Below, piece after piece: positions 43,985 to 54,266 of a DNA stretch of 64,000 nucleotides (positions are counted from its first letter, which is position 1; every line of letters begins with the position of its first letter). Position numbers and translations under genes: made by a program. Source of the DNA: Chthoniobacterales bacterium (GTDB taxonomy: Bacteria > Verrucomicrobiota > Verrucomicrobiia > Chthoniobacterales > Terrimicrobiaceae). The notes beneath the pieces are model-generated. The model ran no database searches. It had not been told where the DNA came from and worked only from the letters and a program-made list of their open reading frames with translations. Location: positions 1 to 64,000 of the forward strand of contig JACSRU010000139.1 in the NCBI GenBank assembly GCA_014879575.1. Reading direction: 5' to 3'.

Positions 43985-45043
43985 ATGCGCACACCACTTT
44001 ACGACTCCCACGTTGCCGCCGGCGGGCGGATGGTTGGCTTCGCCGGCTGGGACATGCCGGTCCAGTATTCCGGAATTCTTGCCGAGCACAAAGCCGTCCG
44101 CGAGGGGGTTGGTGTTTTCGACATCTCGCACATGGGCGAATTTTTTGTGGGCGGACCCGGCAGCGTGGCCTGGCTGGATTCCCTGCTCACCAACAACGTC
44201 GCTTCACTCCCGGACGGCACGGCCCAATACTCGCTCCTGCTCAACGAGCGGGGAGGAATCATTGATGATCTGATTGTCTATCGGCTCGGCGCGGAGAATT
44301 TTCTGCTCGTGGTGAATGCCTCGATGATTGACGAGGATGCGGCCTGGATGACGAATCGGCTTGTGGAGGGCGTGACGTTTGAAAACCGGAGCGCGGAGTT
44401 CGCGGCTCTCGCGATCCAAGGGCCCCTGGCGGGGGGCATTTTTGAGAAATTGTTCGGACGGGGGATGCCTGCCGCCCGCAATCGGATTCTTCAGATCGGC
44501 GGGGATTTTGTGGTGACGACCGGCTACACCGGCGAGGTCGGATTTGAATGGATCCTGCCAGCCACCGAAGCGACCGCCGCCTGGCAGCGAACCCTGGAGG
44601 CCGGGGCAACCCCCTGCGGTCTCGGTGCCCGCGACACGCTCCGCCTCGAAATGTGCTATCCGCTCAATGGCTCCGACCTCTCGCCGGATCGGACCCCGCT
44701 GCAGGCCGGGCTCGGATATTTTGTGGATCTGGAAAAGGCGGATTTCGTCGGCAGGGCCGCCCTGGTCGCGCAAAAACTCGCCGGACTGCCCGACCGCCTC
44801 TGCGCCCTTCGGGTCACGGACAAGGCGCCTCCAATCCGCCCGCATTACCCGGTGTGGGTGGACGGAAAGCCTGTCAGCGAGACGACAAGCGGAGCCCTTT
44901 CCCCATCGCTGGGTGAGGGGATCGCCCTGGCTTATCTGCCTGGGGAATTCTCGAAACCCGGACAGGAAGTGGAAATTGAAGTGCGCGGGAAACGATTCCG
45001 CGCTTGTGTTCGCAAAAAACCCCTTTACCAAAAAGCCTCATGA
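43985..45043 (+). CDS. gcvT: Glycine cleavage system T protein (aminomethyltransferase)
   Basis: Transfers the methylene unit from the aminomethyl-lipoyl H protein to tetrahydrofolate, releasing ammonia. A 352-aa protein with TPLYDSHVAAGGRMVGFAGW at the N terminus, GVFDISHMGEF, the folate-site Asp region and the C-terminal DFVGRAAL segment. ATG 43985 (MRTPLYDS) matches the family; the upstream hydrophobic extension is not needed. It heads gcvT-gcvH-gcvP, with an ATGA overlap to gcvH. The product 5,10-methylene-THF is the cosubstrate of ThyA encoded 3.4 kb downstream. Confidence 0.96.
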   Translation: MRTPLYDSHVAAGGRMVGFAGWDMPVQYSGILAEHKAVREGVGVFDISHMGEFFVGGPGSVAWLDSLLTNNVASLPDGTAQYSLLLNERGGIIDDLIVYRLGAENFLLVVNASMIDEDAAWMTNRLVEGVTFENRSAEFAALAIQGPLAGGIFEKLFGRGMPAARNRILQIGGDFVVTTGYTGEVGFEWILPATEATAAWQRTLEAGATPCGLGARDTLRLEMCYPLNGSDLSPDRTPLQAGLGYFVDLEKADFVGRAALVAQKLAGLPDRLCALRVTDKAPPIRPHYPVWVDGKPVSETTSGALSPSLGEGIALAYLPGEFSKPGQEVEIEVRGKRFRACVRKKPLYQKAS

Positions 45044-45420
45044 ATGTTCCCAATAACCTCCGCTACGCAGAAAGCCACGAATGGATCCTCGTCGAGGGTG
45101 ACACCGGCACAGTCGGCATCACCGACCACGCTCAGGCCGAACTCACCGACATTGTCTTTGCCGAACCGCCTCCGGTGGGGAAGACGCTTGCCGCCGGGGA
45201 GGTGGCGGCCGTCGTGGAGTCCGTCAAGGCCGCCAGCGATATTTACACTCCGGTTTCCGGGGAGGTGATTGAACGCAATGACGCCCTGGACGCCAATCCG
45301 TCCCTCTTGAACACCGATCCCTTCGGCCAGGGCTGGATATTCAAGATCCGTCTGTCGAATCCGGCAGAAGCCGCCGCGCTCAAGGATCCCGCCGCCTATG
45401 GCGCACAGATCGGGGCATGA
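45040..45420 (+). CDS. gcvH: Glycine cleavage system H protein
   Basis: The lipoyl carrier that shuttles the aminomethyl group between P, T and L proteins. At 126 aa it is normal. Lys63 in [14 protein letters not shown] is the lipoylation site. [15 protein letters not shown] and the C-terminal [11 protein letters not shown] complete the family pattern. The start overlaps the gcvT stop and its stop overlaps the gcvP start (both ATGA), so the three subunits are made in tight coupling. Confidence 0.97.
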   Translation: MNVPNNLRYAESHEWILVEGDTGTVGITDHAQAELTDIVFAEPPPVGKTLAAGEVAAVVESVKAASDIYTPVSGEVIERNDALDANPSLLNTDPFGQGWIFKIRLSNPAEAAALKDPAAYGAQIGA

Positions 45421-48224
45421 GCACGTTCTCCGCACGACATATCGGTCCCTCGGAAAGGGAAATTGTCACCATGCTCGGTGTTGTGGGGGCAAATTCAATG
45501 GATGCCCTCCTCGCGCAGACCGTTCCGGAAAACATCCGTCTCCAGGGCGATCTGACCCTGCCTGCGGCGCGTTCGGAAGAGCAGGCGCTTGCCGCGTTGC
45601 GGGATCTGATGGATCGCAATGTTGTCGCCCAATCCTTTATTGGGGCCGGTTACCACGGCACCCATACACCGGCCGTGATCCGCAGGAATATTTTGGAAAA
45701 TCCCGCCTGGTATACGGCCTACACCCCGTATCAGGCGGAAATTGCGCAGGGGCGCCTCGAAGCGCTCCTCAATTTCCAAACGATGGTGTGCGATCTGACC
45801 GGCATGGAGATTTCCAATGCCTCGCTGCTCGACGAGGCGACGGCCGCCGCCGAGGCGATGGCGTTATGCCATGACATCAAGGGCGGGGAGGCATTTTTTG
45901 TGGCGGACCATTGCCATCCCCAGGCGATCGCCCTGCTCCGCACCCGGGCCGAGCCGCTGGGCATTCGGATTCTTACCGGACCGGCTGAGAGTGCGCCCTT
46001 GGAGGGGGTGTTTGGCGCGCTTTTCCAATATCCGGCCACCGATGGGACGATTTGTGATCTGGGTGCCATGATTGGGCGGGCCCATGCGGTCGGCGCCCTT
46101 GCTGTCGTTGCCGCCGATCTGCTGGCACTCACACTCATTACCCCTCCCGGGGAATTGGGGGCGGATATCGTGATCGGCTCGGCGCAACGCTTCGGGGTTC
46201 CTCCGGGATACGGCGGCCCTCATGCCGCCTTTCTGGCCACCCGGGATGCGCATAAACGCCGGATGCCGGGACGGCTGGTGGGCGTGTCAAAGGACTCCGC
46301 AGGCCATCCCGCCTTGCGGCTGACGCTCCAGACCCGCGAGCAACATATCCGACGCGAAAAGGCCACGAGCAACATCTGCACCGCGCAGGTTCTCCTCGCC
46401 GTGATGGCTTCGATGTATGCCGTCTATCATGGCCCCGGGGGGTTGCGCACGATTGCGGAGCGGATTCATTCCCTGGCCCGTCGGCTTGCCGGATCGTTGC
46501 AGCAACTGGGCTACGCCGTGCATCCGGGGCCATTTTTTGATACGATCCGCATCTGGCTGGGAACCCGCCGCGCGGACGACCTCCTCGTGCAGGCCGCCGC
46601 TGCGGGCATCAATCTTCGCAAGCTGGATGAGCATGCCGTGGCGATTGCCCTCGATGAAACCACGGAGGATCTGCGTCCGCTCCTCAAAGTTTTTGGAAAG
46701 ACCTCCGGAGACGAAGCCGGTGCCTGTCCGGAGGTGATCGGCGCGGCGTTGCGGCGCAAGACGGACTTTCTTACCCATCCGGTTTTTCAGTCGTATCATA
46801 CCGAGACGGAAATGCTCCGCTACATTCGGCGTCTTGAGGCTCGGGACCTCTCGCTGACGACCTCGATGATCCCGCTGGGCTCCTGCACGATGAAGCTCAA
46901 TGCCACGTCGGAGATGCTGCCCGTGACCTGGGAATCGGTCGCCTCACTCCATCCGCTGGTGCCGCTGGCGCAGGCGGCGGGTTACGCCGAAATGACCGCC
47001 CAACTGGGGGCCTGGTTGGCGGAGATCACGGGATTTGCCGCCGTGTCCCTGCAACCGAACGCCGGCTCGCAGGGGGAATACGCGGGACTGCTCGCCATCC
47101 GGGGCTGGCACCATTCGCGCGGCGAAGCCCACCGCAACATCTGTCTCATCCCGACATCGGCCCACGGCACCAATCCCGCGAGCGCGGTCATGGCCGGCAT
47201 GAAGGTCGTCGCCGTTGCCTGCGATGCGCACGGAAATGTTGATCTGAAGGATTTGAGGGCGAAAGCCGAACTCCACCGGGATTCCCTCGCCGCCGTGATG
47301 GTGACCTATCCGTCCACCCACGGGGTTTTTGAGGAAGGCATCCGCGAGATTTGCGAGGTGATTCATGCCGCCGGGGGGCAGGTCTATATGGACGGAGCCA
47401 ACATGAACGCGCAGGTCGGGCTGTGCCGCCCGGGCGATATTGGCGCCGATGTTTGCCACCTGAACCTTCACAAGACCTTCTGCATTCCCCATGGCGGCGG
47501 TGGACCGGGCGTCGGCCCGATTGGTGTCGCCGCGCATCTGGCGCCCTTTTTGCCGGGGCATCCGCTGGCGACGGACAACGTGGTCGGACCCGTCTCCCAG
47601 GCGCCGCTCGGCAGTGCCGGCATCCTTGTCATTTCCTGGATGTATATCGCGATGATGGGTGCCCGGGGGCTCCGAGAGGCCACCGCCGTGGCGATCCTGA
47701 ACGCAAATTACATCGCGGCCCGGCTTGAGAATTATTTTCCCATTCTCTTCAAGGGTTCGCAGGGCCGGGTGGCGCATGAATGCATCCTCGATCTGCGCGA
47801 ATGGAAACACCGCGCCGGCATCGAAGTCGAAGATGTGGCCAAACGGCTGATGGATTTCGGATTCCATGCGCCGACGATGAGCTGGCCGGTTGTGGGCACC
47901 CTGATGGTCGAGCCCACGGAAAGCGAATCCCAGGCGGAGTTGGACAGATTCTGCGAGGCGATGATCACGATCCATGGCGAGATGGCTGCGATCGAACGCG
48001 GCGCACTCGACCGGACGGACAATCCCTTAAAAAATGCACCGCACACCGCCGCGGTTGTGACCGCCGACAAGTGGGAGCACGCGTATCCGCGCTCGGTGGC
48101 CGCCTGGCCGGCCCCCTGGTTGCGCGAACACAAATTCTGGCCCGCAGTGGGACGCATTGACAATGTTTACGGTGACCGCCATGTCTTCTGTTCCTGCCCG
48201 CCTGTCGGTTCGGCGGAGGGGTGA
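45417..48224 (+). CDS. gcvP: Glycine dehydrogenase (decarboxylating), P protein
   Basis: PLP enzyme that decarboxylates glycine and loads the H protein. The 935-aa single-chain form is used, rather than split P1/P2 subunits. The N-terminal half starts [13 protein letters not shown]; the PLP lysine is K686 in [16 protein letters not shown] in the second half. Motifs such as [16 protein letters not shown] and [15 protein letters not shown] are present. It ends the gcv operon; tRNA-Lys follows 91 bp later. The L protein (lpd) is not in the window. Confidence 0.97.
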   Translation: MSTFSARHIGPSEREIVTMLGVVGANSMDALLAQTVPENIRLQGDLTLPAARSEEQALAALRDLMDRNVVAQSFIGAGYHGTHTPAVIRRNILENPAWYTAYTPYQAEIAQGRLEALLNFQTMVCDLTGMEISNASLLDEATAAAEAMALCHDIKGGEAFFVADHCHPQAIALLRTRAEPLGIRILTGPAESAPLEGVFGALFQYPATDGTICDLGAMIGRAHAVGALAVVAADLLALTLITPPGELGADIVIGSAQRFGVPPGYGGPHAAFLATRDAHKRRMPGRLVGVSKDSAGHPALRLTLQTREQHIRREKATSNICTAQVLLAVMASMYAVYHGPGGLRTIAERIHSLARRLAGSLQQLGYAVHPGPFFDTIRIWLGTRRADDLLVQAAAAGINLRKLDEHAVAIALDETTEDLRPLLKVFGKTSGDEAGACPEVIGAALRRKTDFLTHPVFQSYHTETEMLRYIRRLEARDLSLTTSMIPLGSCTMKLNATSEMLPVTWESVASLHPLVPLAQAAGYAEMTAQLGAWLAEITGFAAVSLQPNAGSQGEYAGLLAIRGWHHSRGEAHRNICLIPTSAHGTNPASAVMAGMKVVAVACDAHGNVDLKDLRAKAELHRDSLAAVMVTYPSTHGVFEEGIREICEVIHAAGGQVYMDGANMNAQVGLCRPGDIGADVCHLNLHKTFCIPHGGGGPGVGPIGVAAHLAPFLPGHPLATDNVVGPVSQAPLGSAGILVISWMYIAMMGARGLREATAVAILNANYIAARLENYFPILFKGSQGRVAHECILDLREWKHRAGIEVEDVAKRLMDFGFHAPTMSWPVVGTLMVEPTESESQAELDRFCEAMITIHGEMAAIERGALDRTDNPLKNAPHTAAVVTADKWEHAYPRSVAAWPAPWLREHKFWPAVGRIDNVYGDRHVFCSCPPVGSAEG

Positions 48225-48315
48225 GAACGAAAAAATTTGCGCGGATGAAAGTTAAGAAAAAAAAGAGTGGAAATTGGGAGCGGAAGCAGCTTTCCTCTTG
48301 CTCCCAGGAATTTCA

Positions 48316-48387
<72 letters not shown>

Positions 48388-48459
48388 GTTCTCCTTTCCG
48401 CAGGACCTTTGTCCGTCGTGCGCTTTCTACGGGCGGCGAAGGAAATTTCCCGCACAGAC

Positions 48460-49254
48460 ATGGAAGAATACCACCGACTCCTTAAGCTGGTTCTGGAAAA
48501 GGGCCGCTTCAAGTCCGATCGCACCGGCACGGGCACGTATTCGGTTTTCGGCGCACAGGAACGCTTCGATCTGCGTCGGGGCTTCCCCCTGGTCACCACA
48601 AAAAAATTGCATCTCCGCTCGATCATCCACGAGCTGCTTTGGTTTCTGAGAGGCGAAACAAATGTCGCCTATCTGCGCGAGAACAAGGTCACGATTTGGG
48701 ATGAATGGGCGGATGGCGCAGGCAATCTGGGACGTGTTTATGGCGCTCAGTGGAGGGATTGGCGAAACCCGGACGGAACGTCCCTCGATCAGATTCGCGC
48801 GGTCATTGAGCAGATTCGTGACAACCCGGACAGTCGCCGTCTGGTGGTCAGTGCCTGGAATCCGGGGGAGTTGGAACTCATGGCCCTTGCGCCGTGTCAC
48901 GCGCTCTTTCAATTTTACGTGCAGGAGGGGGAGCTGAGCTGTCAGCTCTACCAGCGGAGTGCGGATCTCTTTCTCGGGGTCCCGTTCAACATCGCCTCCT
49001 ACGCCCTGCTCACGATGATGGTCGCCCAGGTGACCGGGCTGAAGGCCGGGGAGTTTGTCCACACGTTTGGCGATCTGCACTTGTATGCCAATCATCTCGA
49101 CCAAGCGCGCCTGCAACTCGGGCGCGCCTGTCGTCCGCTCCCGCGCATGCGCCTGAATCCGACGGTGAAAACCATCGAGGACTTCCGGTATGAGGATTTC
49201 ACCCTCGAAGGATACGACCCGCATCCCGCGATCAAGGCGGAAATTTCCGTATGA
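48460..49254 (+). CDS. thyA: Thymidylate synthase
   Basis: Makes dTMP from dUMP with 5,10-methylene-THF, yielding dihydrofolate. ATG 48460 gives 264 aa, the same length as the E. coli enzyme, and places the catalytic Cys146 in [21 protein letters not shown] (phosphate and folate site), [20 protein letters not shown] and the C-terminal IKAEISV are all present. The longer TTG-started frame to 48409 would overlap the tRNA region and adds nothing conserved. folA follows 70 bp later, so the dihydrofolate made is recycled by the neighbouring product. Confidence 0.97.
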   Translation: MEEYHRLLKLVLEKGRFKSDRTGTGTYSVFGAQERFDLRRGFPLVTTKKLHLRSIIHELLWFLRGETNVAYLRENKVTIWDEWADGAGNLGRVYGAQWRDWRNPDGTSLDQIRAVIEQIRDNPDSRRLVVSAWNPGELELMALAPCHALFQFYVQEGELSCQLYQRSADLFLGVPFNIASYALLTMMVAQVTGLKAGEFVHTFGDLHLYANHLDQARLQLGRACRPLPRMRLNPTVKTIEDFRYEDFTLEGYDPHPAIKAEISV

Positions 49255-49324
49255 GGCGCGAAGGTTCCGCCCAAGACGTTGATCCCATCGGCTCCGGTCG
49301 CAGGAAAGAGGATCCTTTGCGCCC

Positions 49325-49774
49325 ATGATCGCGATCGCCGCCATGTCCAGGGAACGCGTGATCGGGGCAAATGGCCGGATTCCCTGGCACATCCCGGAGG
49401 ATCTCAAATTTTTCAAGCGTCAAACGCTCGGGAACATCATCGTCATGGGCCGGAAGACCTTCGAGTCCCTGGGCAAACCGCTGCCGGGGCGGGAAAACTG
49501 GGTGCTTTCTCGAACCGCCGAATACCCGGAGGTGAAAGTTTTTCGGCAGCCTTCGGAAATTGTTCCCCCCGGCGACGGACGCAGGGTGTTTGTGATTGGA
49601 GGGGCGGAGATCTATGCCGCGCTTCTTCCGTGCTGTGAAGAAATCCTCCTCACCCACGTGGATTGTTCGGTGAGCGGGGATACTTGGTTTCCGGAATTTG
49701 AGTCCGAATTTGACGCGGGTGAACAGATCGAACGCGGAACGAATTTTCAGATCCAAAGATACCGTCGCCGTTGA
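49325..49774 (+). CDS. folA: Dihydrofolate reductase
   Basis: Reduces dihydrofolate to tetrahydrofolate with NADPH. The 149-aa protein has IAAMSRERVIGANGRIPWHI with the substrate-binding Trp, then PEDLKFFKRQT where an acidic residue (Glu rather than Asp, one of the two natural variants) is the proton-relay site, MGRKTFESLG and VFVIGGAEIY for the cofactor. Slightly shorter than E. coli FolA but complete. It pairs functionally with thyA directly upstream. Confidence 0.95.
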   Translation: MIAIAAMSRERVIGANGRIPWHIPEDLKFFKRQTLGNIIVMGRKTFESLGKPLPGRENWVLSRTAEYPEVKVFRQPSEIVPPGDGRRVFVIGGAEIYAALLPCCEEILLTHVDCSVSGDTWFPEFESEFDAGEQIERGTNFQIQRYRRR

Positions 49775-49905
49775 TCCCAGGCAGGCCGGAACCGCCGGGG
49801 CGGGAAGAACTTTTTTGACGAATATCAAAAACACCGTCGTTTTCTGTCCCAAGCGATGGGAAATTTGTGTTGATCCGGGATGCCGGGAAGTAGGCTGGCG
49901 GGCTT

Positions 49906-51609
49906 ATGTCCTTTATGCCGCAATGGGAGTTTGGGGGAGCGGGGAAATCCCGCACTCCGCCCCGGATCCTTTTTACCAGCGTCTTTGGTCCCTATGCCCG
50001 CGATGATGAGTTCGGGAGCCGGGCGATCAACCCGATGGAGCTTTACCACAACCAGGTGACCCGCCTCCAGGGGCCGTTTTCCATCCGCATGTTCCATCGG
50101 TCCTGGGGACTGATGTTGATTCGAGAAAACATTTCGGTTCCCAGTGTCCTTCTGGATTTTCCCACCCGCGAGCGCTTCATCGAGGAGCTGAAAAATGAGG
50201 TCTTTGACATTGTGGCCATCAGCGCGATTCCCCCAAATTTTCTTAAGGCCCAGGAAATGTGCCGATTGGTCCGGGAGCTTCAGCCGAACGCAAAAATCAT
50301 CATCGGCGGACACATCTCGGGACTGCCAAGGCTCCAGGAGCGCCTGAAGGTGGATTACGTTGTGCGGACCGAGGGCGTGAGTTGGTTTCGGGAATTTCTT
50401 GGTGAGGATCTGTCCGCCCCGGTTCGCCACCCCCGGATTTTGTCCGGCATCGGCACGCGGACGATGGGGCAGACCTTGCAGGAGAAGCCCGGTTCCGTCG
50501 CCGCCACATTGATTCCCTCCGTCGGGTGTCCGATGGGATGCAATTTTTGTTCGACGTCCGCAATGTTTGGCGGGAAGGGCCGGTTTATCAATTTTTACGA
50601 AACCGGGGACGAGTTATTTGATGTGATGGTGGGTTTGGAGCGGGATCTTCGCGTGCAGTCGTTTTTCGTGATGGACGAAAATTTTCTTCTGCACAAGAAG
50701 CGGGCACTGCGGCTGCTCGAGCTGATGGAGCAAAACAGGAAGAGTTGGTCGTTGTATGTCTTCAGTTCGGCGAATGTCCTCAAATCCTACAGCATGGACC
50801 AGCTGGTGCGGCTGGGGATTTCCTGGGTGTGGATGGGGTTGGAAGGGAAGAAAAGCCAATACCAGAAACTGGCCGGGGCGGATACGCACGAACTGGTGCG
50901 CGAACTCCAGTCGCATGGGATCAGCATCCTGGGCTCATCGATTATCGGACTCGAGGAACACACTCCCGAAAATATTGATGAAGCCATCGAGCATGCGGTC
51001 TCGCACAACACCGAGTTCCATCAGTTCATGCTCTACACGCCCGTGGCGGGAACGCCGCTTTTCGAGCACCATCGCGCGAACGGCACCCTTCTGGATCCGG
51101 AATGCAAGGATCCCTCGGATGCCCACGGTCAGCTGCGTTTCGTGCATCGTCACGCCCACATTCCTCCGGGCGATGAGACGAGCTTTTTGCTGAGAGCCTT
51201 CGCCCGGGACTTTGAGGTCAACGGACCAAGCATCATGCGCATGGCGCGGGCAATTCTCCGTGGATGGAAAAAGTATTCCCGGCATTCGGATCCGTGCATT
51301 CGGGCCCGCTTCCGGCGCGAGGCGTCCTCACTCCCTCACCAATACTCCGCCGTGCTTTGGGCCACCCGGCGGTGGTATCCAAAAGGCTCCGCACTCCACC
51401 GGGAGGCGGATTCCCTCCTGCGCGATCTGACCCGGCAATTTGGATGGACATCCCGGCTGGTGGCCGCTCTTGGCGGACGCTGGCTGTTCCGTTCGCTCAA
51501 AGAGGAAGGGAAGCATGCAACGGCGGAGCCTCCGACCTTTTACGAGCGTTCTCCGGAATTTGTCAGCAGGCGTCCTGGCGGCAACGTCGGAGTGCCGGCG
51601 GCCGTATAG
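49906..51609 (+). CDS. B12-binding-domain radical SAM protein
   Basis: A 567-aa protein. Residues about 20-170 look like a cobalamin-binding Rossmann domain (FDIVAISAIPPNFLKAQEMC, KIIIGGHISGLPRL), without a clear D-x-H-x-x-G motif. The radical SAM core begins at about 200, with the [4Fe-4S] ligands C208, C212 and C215 in SVGCPMGCNFCST. A 150-residue basic helical tail follows. TAGGCT at 49891-49896 with TTGATC 15 bp upstream would start transcription almost at the ATG. A second radical SAM gene follows closely. Members of this class modify lipids, cofactors or natural products; the product here is unknown. Confidence 0.85.
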   Translation: MSFMPQWEFGGAGKSRTPPRILFTSVFGPYARDDEFGSRAINPMELYHNQVTRLQGPFSIRMFHRSWGLMLIRENISVPSVLLDFPTRERFIEELKNEVFDIVAISAIPPNFLKAQEMCRLVRELQPNAKIIIGGHISGLPRLQERLKVDYVVRTEGVSWFREFLGEDLSAPVRHPRILSGIGTRTMGQTLQEKPGSVAATLIPSVGCPMGCNFCSTSAMFGGKGRFINFYETGDELFDVMVGLERDLRVQSFFVMDENFLLHKKRALRLLELMEQNRKSWSLYVFSSANVLKSYSMDQLVRLGISWVWMGLEGKKSQYQKLAGADTHELVRELQSHGISILGSSIIGLEEHTPENIDEAIEHAVSHNTEFHQFMLYTPVAGTPLFEHHRANGTLLDPECKDPSDAHGQLRFVHRHAHIPPGDETSFLLRAFARDFEVNGPSIMRMARAILRGWKKYSRHSDPCIRARFRREASSLPHQYSAVLWATRRWYPKGSALHREADSLLRDLTRQFGWTSRLVAALGGRWLFRSLKEEGKHATAEPPTFYERSPEFVSRRPGGNVGVPAAV

Positions 51610-51626
51610 GCTTCGCGCAACGGACT

Positions 51627-52640
51627 GTGGGCAATGTGTTCCATGCGGAGAGCTTCTCCCATTCCTTAAACCTTTCGGGCCATGAGCAGGAAGCCTTCCG
51701 CCGACAAGCGGAGGAGTGCCGGAATGCGCTCTTTGGCAACAAGGTTTTCGTGCGGGGCGTCGTGGAAATCGCGAATTTTTGCCGGGAGAACTGCGGGTAT
51801 TGCGCGATGCGCCGGGACAATCGGGGGTTGAATCGTTACCGGCTTTCCGTGGATGACATTTATGAGGAGTTGATGGCCGGCCTTCCGGAATGTCTGACCG
51901 ACCTGAATCTCCAGGCGGGGGAGGATCCGATTGCCGTGCGTGAGATTGCGGTTCCCCTGCTGCACCGGCTCAAGGGGAGTCGTTTGGGACTGAGCGTTTG
52001 CCTTGGCACCCTCCGGCACGAGGACTATGCGACCCTGCGTGAGGCCGGAGCGGATTATTATGTTCTGAAGGTGGAGACAGGAAACGCCGCGCATTATCGG
52101 GACGTTGCGGCACCGGGGACGCTGGAAGAACGTCTGGCGGCCATCCGTCATCTTGCCGCATCCGGCTGGAAGGTTTCCTCCGGCTTCATTCTGGGACTCC
52201 CCGGGCAGACGAATGAGATTCTGAAGGAGACCATTGGACTTCTGGAGGCGCTTCCGCTGGTCGGATGCAGCGTGAGTCCCTTTATTCCCGGCGAGGATAC
52301 CCGGTTTCCCAAACATCCTGCTGCCAGCCTGGAAACTACATTGAATGCGGTGGCCGGGCTCCGTCTCTTGTCTCCCCGGCGGATTATTCCCGCAGTCAGT
52401 GCCATGAATCTGGCGGGGGAGGGGGGATATGCCAGAGCCCTGAGGGCGGGCGCCAATCTGGCAACGGTCAACCTGACTCCGGAAAGCGCACGTCCGGATT
52501 ACCAGATCTATCGCCGCGACCGTGCGATCATGACTGGCAAACGGATTTTGCAGGAAATCGAAAAGGCGGGTTGTGAGCCGTCTTCCGTGGGGCTCTGCGA
52601 TTGGCTCTGCGCTCGGGAACGGGGCGGATCTCCCGTGTGA
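51627..52640 (+). CDS. BioB/HydE-like radical SAM protein
   Basis: A 337-aa radical SAM enzyme. Cluster ligands C52, C56 and C59 lie in ANFCRENCGYCAMRR, the spacing and context of the biotin synthase/HydE/PylB group. Later FILGLPGQT and SPFIPGEDTRFP match the same group. No ATG is available in the N-terminal part: GTG 51627, 17 bases after the previous stop, is the best start, with GTG 51636 as alternative. No other biotin, hydrogenase or pyrrolysine gene is in the window, so identity within the group is open. Co-transcription with the preceding B12-type protein suggests a shared pathway. Confidence 0.8.
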   Translation: MGNVFHAESFSHSLNLSGHEQEAFRRQAEECRNALFGNKVFVRGVVEIANFCRENCGYCAMRRDNRGLNRYRLSVDDIYEELMAGLPECLTDLNLQAGEDPIAVREIAVPLLHRLKGSRLGLSVCLGTLRHEDYATLREAGADYYVLKVETGNAAHYRDVAAPGTLEERLAAIRHLAASGWKVSSGFILGLPGQTNEILKETIGLLEALPLVGCSVSPFIPGEDTRFPKHPAASLETTLNAVAGLRLLSPRRIIPAVSAMNLAGEGGYARALRAGANLATVNLTPESARPDYQIYRRDRAIMTGKRILQEIEKAGCEPSSVGLCDWLCARERGGSPV

Positions 52641-52721
52641 TTTTCCGTCAAGGGAGCGGCAACGGAATCCGGAAAGCTCGCCGAGCCTGGACGCCAAACT
52701 GTTTTGCTCCGGAGGGATTTC

Positions 52722-54266
52722 TCAAAGACGCTGCAATGCCGGGAGCGCGTATTTTTTGATCAGGTGGTCCTGGTTTTTTTCGATGGCGGCGGCATCCAGA
52801 AAAAGGATGCCGGGATCTTCTTCGAGTTCGATTTTTTGAAAGCCGTCCACGGGATGTCGGATCGCCTCGGCGAGGTCGTCGAGATTTCGGATCGGGCGGT
52901 TGTTGACTTTCGAGACGACCAGGTTGTCGAGATCCTCGTAGCCGATGGTGTCCGGACTGGGAAGGATCTGGGAAATAAAGACGATTTTCCCGCGATCCTG
53001 GGGGAGTTCATTTTGGAAGGCATCGTAGAAGACGAGTCTTTGGGGCGCCTTTTTTGTCCAGTCGCCCCCCCATTCCTGAAGGTAGGGTCTGGACAGTTCC
53101 ATAAAAACGATTCCCCCAAGCACAACAAACCGGGGCGCCCGATCAACAACATACGACTCGCTCACAACTTTCGAGGGATCACGGGATTCGAGTTTCACCG
53201 GGATTTCGAGAATATTTCCCTCACGGAAAATTCGGAAGGGAACGGTGTCTCCCGGGAAGGACATGGTGTTCGTGAGATGGCTGAAGGAGATGCGTCCGAA
53301 GGCCTCGTCTTCGTAGTTGCCATCCTGGTCGATGGTTTTGCCCCCGACCGCAAGAATGACATCCCCTTTTTTTAATCCGGCTTTTTGCGCGCTGCTTCCC
53401 GGGAGAACTTCCGAGAGGTAAACGCCGCCCGGCTCCTTGAGTCCGATATAGCGGCGGAGCTGGGGGTCACGCGTCATCGTAAAGATGAGGCCGACACGGG
53501 CAAAGCCACCGTAAGCCGCCTTGTTGACCTCCTTGAGGAAGTGTTCGATCACGGGTGCTGAAATGATGTCGGCGGTCTGGCTCCGCGCATCGTAGCGCAT
53601 GAGCAGGCCAAGCAGCCTGCCATTGCGAACCGCCGGCAGGGTGAAACTTCCGTCGCGTTGCTGCATCGGGGCACTGAGTCGAAAAAGGAGCAGGCCCAGA
53701 TTGTCCATGGGATAGCCCCCGACGACGATGGATGTCACCGTGCCGACGGTTTGCGCAATTTCGCCGTTGTGTTCGAGTTGAAGAATGGTGGCCCGGTCTC
53801 CGACACGCACCCCGCTGTCGAGTTCCATCGGTTTCATGTCCGCCAGAAATGCCGGATCCGCCGGACGAAGGACGGCCAGATTGCATTCGTAGTCCACCCG
53901 TTCAACCGTCGCGGCGGATTTCGCGGCCGTTGCCGCTTTTTCAAGTTCGATAAACGTGCTGTTGGCGACCAGCTCGGCCGTTACGAGAATCCGCCCGCCC
54001 GCGATCAGGGTTCCAAGACCCCGTCGGGAGAAGGGCGCCTTCTTGGTCCAGGGACGGAAGAAATCGTAGGGTTGGTTGGTGGAGTTGACCCGCAGGACGG
54101 ACTGGCTGGCGGCCACGGTCGCCTTGTCGGTTTTTGGCGGCGCAGCGACTCCGGCAAGGACCGGCTCATTCGACATCAGGCAAACGATCCCCGCGATGGC
54201 CGTCTGGAAAAGCCGGCGGAGACAGGAATTTCTGCCCGCCGGAGTGGATGGAATGCTGGCACTCAT
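52722..54266 (-). CDS. Deg-family protease homologue lacking the catalytic triad
   Basis: A 514-aa exported protein with an N-terminal signal (about residues 15-38), a trypsin-like domain (about 50-245), a PDZ domain (about 265-355) and a C-terminal region like its neighbour's. Aligned to the upstream active paralogue, His becomes Glu98 (ILVTAELVAN), Asp becomes Asn129 (YECNLAVL) and Ser becomes Phe208 (DGSFTLPAVRNGRLLG). All three catalytic positions are lost while the fold and PDZ are kept. Its start overlaps the active gene's stop (ATGA), so the two are made in equal measure. A regulatory or chaperone partner is likely. Confidence 0.85.
   Translation of the reverse strand: MSASIPSTPAGRNSCLRRLFQTAIAGIVCLMSNEPVLAGVAAPPKTDKATVAASQSVLRVNSTNQPYDFFRPWTKKAPFSRRGLGTLIAGGRILVTAELVANSTFIELEKAATAAKSAATVERVDYECNLAVLRPADPAFLADMKPMELDSGVRVGDRATILQLEHNGEIAQTVGTVTSIVVGGYPMDNLGLLLFRLSAPMQQRDGSFTLPAVRNGRLLGLLMRYDARSQTADIISAPVIEHFLKEVNKAAYGGFARVGLIFTMTRDPQLRRYIGLKEPGGVYLSEVLPGSSAQKAGLKKGDVILAVGGKTIDQDGNYEDEAFGRISFSHLTNTMSFPGDTVPFRIFREGNILEIPVKLESRDPSKVVSESYVVDRAPRFVVLGGIVFMELSRPYLQEWGGDWTKKAPQRLVFYDAFQNELPQDRGKIVFISQILPSPDTIGYEDLDNLVVSKVNNRPIRNLDDLAEAIRHPVDGFQKIELEEDPGILFLDAAAIEKNQDHLIKKYALPALQRL

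Noticed and set aside
51264-51626. N-terminal extension of the BioB/HydE-like gene into the preceding radical SAM gene
   Set aside because: The extension is the shifted frame of a supported gene, and family proteins start about 50 residues before the CxxxCxxC motif, as GTG 51627 does.
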